Position numbers and translations under genes: made by a program. The notes under the pieces are model-generated. The model saw nothing but the letters and a program-made list of their open reading frames with translations, searched no databases and was not told where the DNA came from. Positions 28,125-37,313 of a stretch of 37,889 nucleotides of DNA are shown here, one piece after another. The stretch's first letter is position 1. Every line of letters begins with the position of its first letter. Source of the DNA: Bacilli bacterium (lineage in GTDB: Bacteria > Bacillota_I > Bacilli_A > RF39 > UBA660); the NCBI GenBank assembly GCA_017887885.1, contig JAGHHB010000090.1, positions 1-37,889 of the forward strand, given 5' to 3'.

Positions 28125-29444
28125 TTACTTAAAAGTACGATCATTCATACTTGATATATTAACAGGTCTTGGATTTGATTGATTCTGGGCATAGATATTA
28201 GGAATCTGATTATTCACTTCATTTCGATACTGACTTGAACTACTATTTATCTGATTTTGATAAAAATGAGAACTTTGATGATTAGAATGATTTACTGAAA
28301 ACAATGCGGAATTATCTAAAGACTTATTACTATTATCAACAACAAAATTGTTATTTTTACTTTCGGATACTTTATTTAAATCCGTAAACTCTTCTTTAAC
28401 TAAAATATCATTTGGCATTATAACACCTTGACTTTCTAAATAACCAATTAAATATTTAGAAGGATTAGCAATTGATTCTTGACCTTCAGGTGTTTTTTTA
28501 TAAAGAATTTTATATTTAGCCTCATTATCATCAGTTACATAAAATTCTACTACCTCTGAAACTTCACGATGAAACCTTTTATATTTTTGACTATAATAAC
28601 CTTTAATATGAACACCTAATTGAACATAACGATGAATTGTTTTTAAAAATTGTTCTATATCAATATTTGTTTCAAGTAAACTATACATTCTATTAGGAAT
28701 CGATTCTGCTTTATCGGCATGAATAGTCGATAAAATGTTATGTCCTGAAGAAATGGAATTGCGGACAGCCATAACAGCTTCCGCTGATCTTACTTCGGAT
28801 AGTAAAATCCAACGTGGATTCTGGCGCATACAAGTAACTAAAACATCAGAATAAGAAGCAATATTATTTGTCTTCATAGCAACAATATCTCTATGAGGAA
28901 AAATTCTATCTAGATGAAGTTCAAGAGTATCTTCAATAGTTATTAATTTTTCACTTTCTTTAGTATGTGCCGCTAGATATTTGACAAATTCAGTTTTTCC
29001 CGATCCAGTTTCACCACTTACAATTATATTGCAGTGTCCTTCAACACACTTGAGCAAAAAATCATGAATATTTAATCTAATATAATCTTCAGCTATTATC
29101 TTATCCTTTTGTAATCTTATTTTAGCGGGTGTCTTTCTTATTAGAACTGCAATGCCATTTTTAGCTATCGAATCGTGAACAAAATTCATTCTTAATTCTG
29201 CAGATTCAGCATCGAGAAAGGGATTGGCCATATTGAAGGATTTACCCATAGAGTTAGCACATTGAAAAGCTATTTTCTCCATGAGTACATTATTTATACC
29301 TGTATTTTCAACACGATAAACACCTTGTGATAATGATTTTAACCAAACTTGACCACCATTACTATAAGAAATATCCGTTATGTCATCGTTATCTAAAAAT
29401 ACTTTTAATGGGCCAAAATCGACTTGAGTAAATTCAGTTTCCAT
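28125..29444 (-). CDS. cpaF: CpaF/TadA (VirB11-like) secretion ATPase with Asn/Ser/Gln-rich C-terminal tail
   Basis: Walker A IIVSGETGSGKTEFVKYLA, ITIEDTLEL, TCMRQNPRWILLSEVRSAEAV, ILSTIHADKAESIPNRM. Confidence 0.93.
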   Translation of the reverse strand: METEFTQVDFGPLKVFLDNDDITDISYSNGGQVWLKSLSQGVYRVENTGINNVLMEKIAFQCANSMGKSFNMANPFLDAESAELRMNFVHDSIAKNGIAVLIRKTPAKIRLQKDKIIAEDYIRLNIHDFLLKCVEGHCNIIVSGETGSGKTEFVKYLAAHTKESEKLITIEDTLELHLDRIFPHRDIVAMKTNNIASYSDVLVTCMRQNPRWILLSEVRSAEAVMAVRNSISSGHNILSTIHADKAESIPNRMYSLLETNIDIEQFLKTIHRYVQLGVHIKGYYSQKYKRFHREVSEVVEFYVTDDNEAKYKILYKKTPEGQESIANPSKYLIGYLESQGVIMPNDILVKEEFTDLNKVSESKNNNFVVDNSNKSLDNSALFSVNHSNHQSSHFYQNQINSSSSQYRNEVNNQIPNIYAQNQSNPRPVNISSMNDRTFK

Positions 29445-29461
29445 ATTTTGACCTCCTTTTA

Positions 29462-30292
29462 TTACTGGTCATTATCAGTAGTATTTTCTTGTACTTGATC
29501 ACTGATATTTGGCAAATCATCTACTGAAACTAATACAGTCTTACTATTAATAAAGTTTTCAATATCATTACTGCTTACAGTTACTTTGTCCTCTTCTGAT
29601 AAAGTGGCTGTATTTGGTATTAGGATTAATTCTACGTCATATTCATCTAAATATAAAGCTTTTCTTAATAGCAAGTGTGTCTCTTCAGGTACAGCAAATA
29701 GCATATATGCTGGCGTTCGAGTTTCTTCACTGTTTTCAAAAACATGTTGTCCTGATGAATCTTTAACATCTAATACTTCAATATTACTGATAAATTTGCC
29801 AAACATGATTTCGCCATCATCATTTAGTGATTTATAATAAATATTGATGTGGCTACCCGGAGCCATAGAATTAGCATAAGTACTAGCAATCGTTACAGGA
29901 TAATTAACGACCGTATACCCTTCAGGAACATCTGAAAAAGCTGAATCTGGAAGTTCTTCTTCGGTAACTACTAGATCAGTATAAAAGATACTTCCTTTAG
30001 CGATAATAGTATTAAAATTAGAATACTTTCCAATAATATTATTAACGTTTGTATAATAATCTCCGACAAGGAATGATTCAGGAACATTCATTGTACCGAC
30101 CATATCTTTTGTAATGTAGGTTCTTGGTTGAATTGTAGTTTTGGCATAAGGAATAGCCACTAACTTGACAGCCGAATTAATTCGGTAGTTATAACCAATA
30201 TATAATATTACTAAACATAATATTACCCCTAGTATGGTAACTGTATTTTTATTACCAAAAAATTTTTTCATTGAAGCTTTTAAATTATTCAT
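29462..30292 (-). CDS. cpaB: SAF-domain protein, CpaB/RcpC-like
   Basis: N-terminal TM, VAIPYAKTTIQPRTYITKDMVGTMNVPESFLVGDYYTNVNNIIGKYSNFNTIIAKGSIFYTDLV is a SAF/CpaB pattern. Confidence 0.85.
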   Translation of the reverse strand: MNNLKASMKKFFGNKNTVTILGVILCLVILYIGYNYRINSAVKLVAIPYAKTTIQPRTYITKDMVGTMNVPESFLVGDYYTNVNNIIGKYSNFNTIIAKGSIFYTDLVVTEEELPDSAFSDVPEGYTVVNYPVTIASTYANSMAPGSHINIYYKSLNDDGEIMFGKFISNIEVLDVKDSSGQHVFENSEETRTPAYMLFAVPEETHLLLRKALYLDEYDVELILIPNTATLSEEDKVTVSSNDIENFINSKTVLVSVDDLPNISDQVQENTTDNDQ

Positions 30293-30321
30293 TTTATCCT
30301 CCTTTTTATTTTTTAAATAAT

Positions 30322-31236
30322 CTAGCTTACATATTCGTATTCTTCATATGACCATGTTATATCAAATTTTATGGCTGCTGCCTTTTTGGATGTATCTGTA
30401 GTAGTTCCACTCCATTTGATCCAATAATCATATTTACTGCAGTCACTACCAGTTAATTTTTCATCACTTTGTGAGCAATTTTCAAATAATATTTTATTAT
30501 TATTTTTTAAAGTTAAGTTGCCGACCATATCATTAAGCGAAAGTAAATAATTTGTGCTATTTACTTCAATATCCGGATAGTCAATTTCCCTTTTTAGTAA
30601 AGCTATATTTAGTTCTGTTTGGGTAGTAATTAGTCCCCTATATTTGATATCTTTAATAATAACATTTCTAATATTACTTCTATTAAGTTCGTCTGGCATG
30701 TTTATAGGTTTAGAATCTACACCCGCATTATTTCCTACCAATGATGGTATTGAATAATATGTCGTTGTCATAGTCTTTTTAGTATAAGGATTATTATAAT
30801 GGCTATCTGTACTTGAAACATCAGTATACTTACCATAATATTCTAAAATGGCATCTAATTTATTGACGACATTATAATCTAGCTGTTCGCCATTTAATCT
30901 ATAATCGTTGGTACTATTCCTAACTTCTATCGATACTTTGGGAGGTGTTTCTATTATGTCATAAAAATTTATCGTATATCCACTTCCAACTAATATTGTT
31001 GATTCAGCAAATCTTCTAGTAAAATTTTCAACAAACTTTTCAGTAATTATTTTTAAATCACCCGTTTGACGATAATAAGAAATGTCGATAGCATCGATCA
31101 TAGAAGCCTCTGTTATCTCTTTTAACAAATAATAATCTCGTTCATTGCTAGTTGTAATCTGTTGAAAAAGTAAAATTATGCCAACACCGGTAATACCTAA
31201 AATTATAATACCTAAAGTTAAAAAGGACCACTTCAT
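30322..31236 (-). CDS. Single-TM exported pilus-associated protein
   Basis: N-terminal hydrophobic helix FLTLGIIILGITGVGIILLF, long ectodomain; 4-bp ATGA overlap with the upstream gene. Confidence 0.6.
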   Translation of the reverse strand: MKWSFLTLGIIILGITGVGIILLFQQITTSNERDYYLLKEITEASMIDAIDISYYRQTGDLKIITEKFVENFTRRFAESTILVGSGYTINFYDIIETPPKVSIEVRNSTNDYRLNGEQLDYNVVNKLDAILEYYGKYTDVSSTDSHYNNPYTKKTMTTTYYSIPSLVGNNAGVDSKPINMPDELNRSNIRNVIIKDIKYRGLITTQTELNIALLKREIDYPDIEVNSTNYLLSLNDMVGNLTLKNNNKILFENCSQSDEKLTGSDCSKYDYWIKWSGTTTDTSKKAAAIKFDITWSYEEYEYVS

Positions 31237-33008
31237 TTTTTACCACCAGCTTCAAAATACTTTCTTAAGAACGAACTTTCTTCATTTACCATAGTATACC
31301 AGTCAAAATAGCCGCCATTGGCATTTTGCTTTTGATTATAATCTTTTATTTCAGAAATCAACTGTTTATCTATACTAATAGAATATTGTAAATTTTTATA
31401 TGCCTCTCTTAATCTAGCTCTATTAGTCTCTATATTATACCAGTCAAACCAATTTATACCAGCATTTCGATTTGGAAATGGATTATTTAAATCGATTGGA
31501 CGATATATATATTGATAATATAGTGACTTAATGTCAAGCGAACATGAATCACCATCTATTTTGACATTCCAATTACCAGTCCATTTTTTATTGCTATCGC
31601 TATCCCCAAGTGCTGCTGAATCTTTTAGAACACTCATATTGCTAAGTTCAGCACTAATACGATATTTACTATCTTGATAATCTAAAGGCACATAGTATTT
31701 ATTATTGATTCCATAATTTGTTCCTTTACTAATACTATAGGTAATTTTTCCAGTAAAATCGTCAACAATAGCGTTTGGAAGAAAAAAGGTACAAACAGTT
31801 GTAATTTCGCTTCCAGCATTAAATTCGCCTGTTCTTGTACAACTTTTTCTAATTAGATTAGGTTTTACAATTTCACCACCGAACTTTATAGAAGTCAAAC
31901 TTATCTGTGATTCAAAGCTATTCAAATCTTTTAATTTATTTTTCATTATTTTAGTTACTTCACTTCGTACAGAATTATCCGTAACATTACTAACAAAGTC
32001 CCAACTTATGGTATTAGTATACATGACACCAAACTTAAATCCACCACCAGCATATAAGCTATCAGGCGTTAAAATATTTGAAACGGTTCCTTTTTGATCT
32101 ATCTTGACATCGACTGAAGTCTCATTATCACTTAAGACAATTGATGTTTTGTTGCAGACACTTTGAAGATTTATTCCATCATTGCAAGATAAATCTGTCT
32201 TCTCTGGGGGATCATAATCACATTTGTTAGTAGTAACAGTATATTTAAATTTGTATAGAACAGGGGAAACAACAACTTTAGTATTAAGATTATTATCTTG
32301 TGTTGCCACTACTGTATCGTCAGGGCATTTACTCATATTATTATTTCCTAACGAATAATTCCAATCAATATGGAAGCCATCAGCGATGGGATTATTCGTA
32401 TTGTTTTTGTTTCTTCTAATTATTGTAGCATAGAAATATTTACTATTATAATTTAATGGTTCTATGCTGACTTCGTTATTAGTAGAAAAAGCAGCACAAG
32501 AAAGAGCAGACTCGGCATTACTGCCATAAGTATCAATCAATGTAGCATTACTTCCTCCTCGCCAGCTACTAGATCCAGATGGTCGCCATAAACCGTGCGT
32601 ATAATATGTAGTATTGCCATTTTTATAATATTTAGTAGAAACTTGTTCTGGATTGCCACTAACATAATAATTATAAGTATCGCCTTCTGTTTCTGTCTTT
32701 ATATACATATTAAAGAAATCAGAATAGCTCCAACAAGAATCACTTTTACCGCCAGGACAAACTCTTGATAGTTCTATTTCTTTAGCTTCTTGTAGCTTTT
32801 TATTACCTGCTGTATTGGAACTTTCAAATAGAGGAAATGAAGTATAATTTGAAGTGCTTGTCACATTATTAATTCCATCTTGATAAAATGATTGTAAAAA
32901 GAAATAGTAATTTGTATAAGTCTTACTTTTTTCACTAGCTAATACAAAAGAATTAAACGTTAAATTAGAAAGAAGCAACAATAAAACAGTAAAAGTTATT
33001 TTCTTCAT
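31233..33008 (-). CDS. Large secreted Cys-containing protein, candidate adhesin or pilus tip component
   Basis: Signal peptide MKKITFTVLLLLLSNLTFNSFVLA; 591 aa with ten Cys and no C-terminal TM or LPXTG. Confidence 0.6.
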   Translation of the reverse strand: MKKITFTVLLLLLSNLTFNSFVLASEKSKTYTNYYFFLQSFYQDGINNVTSTSNYTSFPLFESSNTAGNKKLQEAKEIELSRVCPGGKSDSCWSYSDFFNMYIKTETEGDTYNYYVSGNPEQVSTKYYKNGNTTYYTHGLWRPSGSSSWRGGSNATLIDTYGSNAESALSCAAFSTNNEVSIEPLNYNSKYFYATIIRRNKNNTNNPIADGFHIDWNYSLGNNNMSKCPDDTVVATQDNNLNTKVVVSPVLYKFKYTVTTNKCDYDPPEKTDLSCNDGINLQSVCNKTSIVLSDNETSVDVKIDQKGTVSNILTPDSLYAGGGFKFGVMYTNTISWDFVSNVTDNSVRSEVTKIMKNKLKDLNSFESQISLTSIKFGGEIVKPNLIRKSCTRTGEFNAGSEITTVCTFFLPNAIVDDFTGKITYSISKGTNYGINNKYYVPLDYQDSKYRISAELSNMSVLKDSAALGDSDSNKKWTGNWNVKIDGDSCSLDIKSLYYQYIYRPIDLNNPFPNRNAGINWFDWYNIETNRARLREAYKNLQYSISIDKQLISEIKDYNQKQNANGGYFDWYTMVNEESSFLRKYFEAGGKK

Positions 33009-33038
33009 TTTTTCCTCCTTTGCTAATTTATTTAATAT

Positions 33039-33710
33039 TTATTTTAATATTTTTCTTTTTTTATCTTTCGAAGTTATAAGTATAATAGAAATTATTAATA
33101 GAATTACCCCCAATGTAATTAGTAAGAAAATTTTATATTCAGAAATAAAACTTAAAACTTTATTTAAAATACTTTCATCTTCTTGCTTTTTTTCTTGGTT
33201 ATCTAAATTATTTTGCAAACGATAAGATGTTACTTTCTTTTCAAATGTCTCATAATCGACATCATATTTATAGTATTTCCCACAAAGGGGAAATTCTTCA
33301 TCATCGATGCCTTCACATAATGGATCCAAAGAATAAATGTTAAAGCGTGGAAGATTTACTTCAATATCGCTTATCTTGATTCCACATTTAGATGAGAAAA
33401 CTTGATAATGCCATGTTCCAGTAGTCAAATTTATTTTAAGACTATCATCTTCTTCAATAAAATCTTCGGTAGCAAAAGGACTTAAATGAATATAAAAATC
33501 GTCATAAATATTACTAGTAACTACTAAAAATTTATTATGTACTTCCACATTATTTTCTTTAATAACTCCCAAATGTTCGTATGTTATTTTTATTTTACTA
33601 GCTTCTTTTTTTAAAGTTTCTATTTCTTCATCACTACACTGTGCTCGAACACAAGAAAAATCTAAACAAGTTACAATAGCAATAAGTATTAAACATTTGA
33701 TTTTTCTCAT
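33039..33710 (-). CDS. Exported protein with C-terminal TM anchor
   Basis: Signal peptide, four Cys in the ectodomain, C-terminal FLLITLGVILLIISIILITSKDKKRK. Confidence 0.6.
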   Translation of the reverse strand: MRKIKCLILIAIVTCLDFSCVRAQCSDEEIETLKKEASKIKITYEHLGVIKENNVEVHNKFLVVTSNIYDDFYIHLSPFATEDFIEEDDSLKINLTTGTWHYQVFSSKCGIKISDIEVNLPRFNIYSLDPLCEGIDDEEFPLCGKYYKYDVDYETFEKKVTSYRLQNNLDNQEKKQEDESILNKVLSFISEYKIFLLITLGVILLIISIILITSKDKKRKILK

Positions 33711-33739
33711 TTCAATCCTGCCTTTCTACCGTCTATTCT

Positions 33740-33767
33740 TTTATAATGATACCATAATTTTAAACAA
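33740..33767 (-). promoter_or_regulatory. Possible promoter of the Tad-side operon
   Basis: Minus strand TTGTTT - 16 nt - TATAAA upstream of the first cluster gene. Confidence 0.35.
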
Positions 33768-33827
33768 ATTGGAAGTTTTTTTTGTATTTTTATATAAAAA
33801 ATGTTATTATTATATTAGGTGATTTAG

Positions 33828-34262
33828 GTGACAAGAAAAAAAATTATATTTTTGATACTAATATTTATCTTTTCTCTAATTTTAGTAATTATCATGCTAT
33901 CAGATAAGAATAATTTTATTTCTTTAAATTATCAGGACATAAAACAAAAAATTGCTAACAAGGAATCCTTTGTTTTATGTATTACTGCCACTGATTGCAT
34001 TCATTGTCAAGATTTTAAACCCAAACTAGAACAAGTTGCTAATAAGTATGATATCAATATTTACTATACTGAATATGATTTATTTAATGAAAATGATTAT
34101 AATAATTTTAAAAAAGATTTCAGTTTTGATGGTAGTACACCTACTACTATATTTTTCATAGATGGACAAGAAAAAACAACCGCTACTAGAATATATGGCG
34201 ATGTTTCAACTGATAAAATAATTAATAAATTAAAAAAGAATGGTTTTATAAATGAGCAATAA
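33828..34262 (+). CDS. Membrane-anchored thioredoxin-like protein with CxxC (CIHC), GTG start
   Basis: N-terminal TM, ATDCIHCQDFKPKLEQVANKY and cis-Pro STPTTIFF motif. Confidence 0.82.
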   Translation: MTRKKIIFLILIFIFSLILVIIMLSDKNNFISLNYQDIKQKIANKESFVLCITATDCIHCQDFKPKLEQVANKYDINIYYTEYDLFNENDYNNFKKDFSFDGSTPTTIFFIDGQEKTTATRIYGDVSTDKIINKLKKNGFINEQ

Positions 34263-34264
34263 AA

Positions 34265-34777
34265 CTATTCTTTTATTAAATAATTTTCTCCTTTAAAAGG
34301 ATCTTTAGTTAAAAGATTATTAAAGTTTTGTTGTCTTAAAGCTTCATAGGTTACTATTGCAACACAATTAGCTAAATTTAAAGCTCTAATATTGATACTA
34401 GTTGGAATCCTATAGCAATTATCGATATTATTTTTCAGTATACTTTTAGGTATGCCTGTGCTTTCTTTTCCAAATATTAAATATATATTTTTATTTGGAT
34501 CACTAAAATCTATATCACTATAAGTTTTTGTTCCATATCGACTAAAAAAATATAAATCGCCACTATTCTTCTCTAAAAAATCGTCATAATCAAGATAAGT
34601 AGTATAATTAACCTTATCAATATAATTTGCAGCACTTCTTTTAATTTTTTTTTCGTCAAAAATAAAGCCAAATGGTTCAATTAGATGGAGATGGCTATTT
34701 GTTCCAGCACAAGTGCGCATAATATTGCCAGTATTTTCGGGTATTTCTGGTTCGTACAAAACAATATTAATCATCAA
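34265..34777 (-). CDS. trmL: tRNA (cytidine(34)-2'-O)-methyltransferase, SPOUT family
   Basis: NIVLYEPEIPENTGNIMRTCAGTNSHLHLIEPFGF, IYLIFGKESTGIPKSIL, YRIPTSINIRALNLANCVAIVTYEALRQ. Confidence 0.94.
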   Translation of the reverse strand: MMINIVLYEPEIPENTGNIMRTCAGTNSHLHLIEPFGFIFDEKKIKRSAANYIDKVNYTTYLDYDDFLEKNSGDLYFFSRYGTKTYSDIDFSDPNKNIYLIFGKESTGIPKSILKNNIDNCYRIPTSINIRALNLANCVAIVTYEALRQQNFNNLLTKDPFKGENYLIKE

Positions 34778-35294
34778 TTATCCCTTCCTGTTCAAGATAC
34801 TCTTCAACTTTATCAATATCATAGTCATCATCTTTTACTGAATACATACTTACAATTTCTCCATCTTTAAATATTGTTATGGATGGCAAATTAGTTATAT
34901 CTGTTTCTTCGAATTGATATGTTTCTTTGAGTTTTTTTATTTTCTTTGTATCATTTAATTCAGATGTTAAATCTAAATATAGAATGTTATTTCTGAGTGA
35001 TTCTCTCACGATCATATCTTTAAATTTGATTTCAAATTCTCGAACTATCGCATCATCTAGAAAAGAAGAATATATAATACAATCTTTATTTTCTATAAGA
35101 TAATTTTCTAACTCATTATAATTAATAACTTGCATATATTTATCCATTATTGGTGTTGATAACTGCTTACTTTCATAAGTACTATACCACATATAAAAAT
35201 AAATAATTAAAATAACCGATATTATCAATATCACTGATAATAAAATATAATTTTTTAGTGGAATATTTTTTTCTTTATCCATGTTAGCCTCCAT
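34767..35294 (-). CDS. Membrane-anchored thioredoxin-fold-like protein lacking CxxC
   Basis: N-terminal TM; CIIYSSFLDDAIVREFEIKFKD...ITNLPSITIFKDGEIVSMYS has thioredoxin-like layout, with no Cys pair at the active-site position. Confidence 0.55.
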   Translation of the reverse strand: MEANMDKEKNIPLKNYILLSVILIISVILIIYFYMWYSTYESKQLSTPIMDKYMQVINYNELENYLIENKDCIIYSSFLDDAIVREFEIKFKDMIVRESLRNNILYLDLTSELNDTKKIKKLKETYQFEETDITNLPSITIFKDGEIVSMYSVKDDDYDIDKVEEYLEQEGIIDD

Positions 35295-35381
35295 ATAATA
35301 TTGTATCAGTTTATGTGTTTTTTTTCAAGAAAATTATATGAAAAAAAATGTCATTTATGATATAATATTCTTGTTTAGTAA

Positions 35382-35999
35382 ATGGTGGTGATTTTTATAA
35401 AAAACAATTATAGTATTATTTGCGAAGAAATTCTAAATAATTTTAAAGAAAAGAAAAAACTATTACTGCACAGCTGCTGTGCGCCATGCAGTAGCTATGT
35501 CATTAGCTATCTAACAAATTTTTTTGATATAACTGTTTTATACTATAATCCAAATATTTATCCTTATGAAGAATATGAAAAAAGAAAAAACGAACAATTG
35601 CGACTAATTAAAAGTTTAAAAACAAAAAACAAAATATCTTTTATAGACTGTGACTATGATAATGATAAATATATCTTACTAATTAAAGGTTTAGAAAAGG
35701 AAAAAGAAAAAGGAAAAAGATGTAATATCTGTTACCAAATGAGAATGGAAAAAGCAGCCGTACTAGCTAAAAAGGGTAACTATGATTATTTCTGTACAAC
35801 ACTATCAGTTAGTCCATATAAAAATGTCAATCTTATAAATGAAATTGGTGAAAATTTAGCTAAAAAATATGATATAAAATGGTTATATTCAGACTTTAAA
35901 AAGAAAGATGGCTATAAAAAATCTATTCTTTTATCACAAAAATATAATTTATACCGTCAAGACTACTGTGGTTGTATTTATTCAAAAAGACAAACTTAA
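35382..35999 (+). CDS. queH: Epoxyqueuosine reductase QueH
   Basis: KKLLLHSCCAPCSSYVI, YYNPNIYPYEEYEKRKNEQ, RCNICYQMRMEKAA, TTLSVSPYKN, YRQDYCGCIYS. Confidence 0.93.
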   Translation: MVVIFIKNNYSIICEEILNNFKEKKKLLLHSCCAPCSSYVISYLTNFFDITVLYYNPNIYPYEEYEKRKNEQLRLIKSLKTKNKISFIDCDYDNDKYILLIKGLEKEKEKGKRCNICYQMRMEKAAVLAKKGNYDYFCTTLSVSPYKNVNLINEIGENLAKKYDIKWLYSDFKKKDGYKKSILLSQKYNLYRQDYCGCIYSKRQT

Positions 36000-36034
36000 A
36001 GATTGCAATTTTATCATAGAGCAATCTTTTTTTA
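35999..36034 (+). terminator. Rho-independent terminator of queH
   Basis: agattgc (36000-36006) / gcaatct (36021-36027) then ttttttt. Confidence 0.85.
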
Positions 36035-36143
36035 TTTAATTATTAATTTTTAAAGAAAAAAAAGAAATTACCACTTCAAAAATTATCAATAAAATGTGCT
36101 AACTTCTTCTTACACATAACTAAAATATAACTACATAAATATT

Positions 36144-36998
36144 TTACTTATTTTTTATCAATATAATAGCCGCAATAACAACTGCTACAGCTAATATTAG
36201 ACAAATTGTTCCAATTATAATGTATTTATTTTGTGCAAAACCAGCAGAATTATTTCTAACCATGTTAGGCTGAATACCTCGTGCATCTATTCCAATAGCA
36301 TTAGCTAAATTTTGATCTTTTACCACTGCTAATTTTTCAGCTTGAGGATTTTGATTTGGTAAAGAAAAATCAGAAGAGTTTGCCATTTTATTATGGATCT
36401 CTGAAGTGTCATAAATAGTGGTACCATTAATGTTATTATTTGGATTAGTTAGAGTAACTAAATTATCACGTACCACATTAGTATCTTGTTGGGGTTGAGA
36501 AATAGAATTTAAATTATCTGGTATAGTCCATACGGGAATTTCACTATTAATTCCAGTATCACTTACTAAATATTCTTTATAAAATTTAATAGATAACTCT
36601 ACTAAATCTTTACTGGTAATGGCAATAGAGCAACTAGCATAATACTCCTGCTGATTAAAATCAGGAATATTATTAAATATTTTTATTCCTAGCCTATTTG
36701 AAAAATCTTCAATTAATTTATGTGCTTCGCCACCTTTATTGAATTCGGATGGTAATAAGATAACAATGTTATAAACAAGGTTGCTTAATTTATTCTTTTC
36801 TTCTAGATTAATATTTTCAATAAAATTCTTTCCTTCGGAATTGGTAATAATTCTAGATACAAAAATCTGTCTATTTACTTCGTTTTCGTCGACAGAATAA
36901 ATCAAATATTCTTTTTCCTCATAAACAAATCCGACTATAGTATTAGCCTGTTTTTGAACATTAGTATTTTTATCAAACAAAACAAAACTTTTATTCAT
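36144..36998 (-). CDS. Hypothetical protein with C-terminal TM anchor
   Basis: 284 aa; Asn/Gln-rich linker, C-terminal YIIIGTICLILAVAVVIAAIILIKNK; RBS AGGAGGAAC upstream. Confidence 0.65.
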   Translation of the reverse strand: MNKSFVLFDKNTNVQKQANTIVGFVYEEKEYLIYSVDENEVNRQIFVSRIITNSEGKNFIENINLEEKNKLSNLVYNIVILLPSEFNKGGEAHKLIEDFSNRLGIKIFNNIPDFNQQEYYASCSIAITSKDLVELSIKFYKEYLVSDTGINSEIPVWTIPDNLNSISQPQQDTNVVRDNLVTLTNPNNNINGTTIYDTSEIHNKMANSSDFSLPNQNPQAEKLAVVKDQNLANAIGIDARGIQPNMVRNNSAGFAQNKYIIIGTICLILAVAVVIAAIILIKNK

Positions 36999-37094
36999 AA
37001 AAGTTCCTCCTCATAAACTATCATCTATTATGAGCTAATTGTAACATAAATTTATATTTTAAACAAGATATTTTTTAAAATTTGACATTTTTTT

Positions 37095-37131
37095 AAATAA
37101 AAAAATTTATATCTTTATCTAGATATAAATT
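37095..37131 (-). terminator. Terminator of the rRNA operon
   Basis: Perfect 11-bp stem aatttatatct (37104-37114) / agatataaatt (37121-37131) with minus-strand T run. Confidence 0.75.
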
Positions 37132-37144
37132 AAATAAAAAAATA

Positions 37145-37249
37145 TTGGCAACGACCTATTTTAGCGAAAATCACTATCTTCGGCGCTGAAGTGTTTAACT
37201 TCTGTGTTCGGGATGGGAACAGGTGAACCACTTCGCAATAATCACCAAT
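37145..37249 (-). rRNA. rrf: 5S ribosomal RNA
   Basis: Reverse complement contains GGTTCACCTGTTCCCATCCCGAACACAGAAGTTAAACACTTCAGCGCC, a canonical 5S core. Confidence 0.93.
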
Positions 37250-37313
37250 ATAATAGTAAATAATAGTTCTCTGAAAACATGATAATGTGGTTAATCAAAT
37301 TAAATAATTTAGG

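Noticed and set aside
13555-33710. Integrative conjugative element
   Set aside because: No relaxase, integrase/recombinase, att-like direct repeats or replication genes recognised in the window; flanks are core genes. Boundaries could still lie outside what I can judge by eye.
1-37144. tRNA, tmRNA or riboswitch genes
   Set aside because: I looked through the intergenic regions for TpsiC-like motifs and a T-box upstream of asnS and found none convincing; asnS is only 13 bp from the upstream XRE gene. A tRNAscan-SE/Infernal run would settle this.
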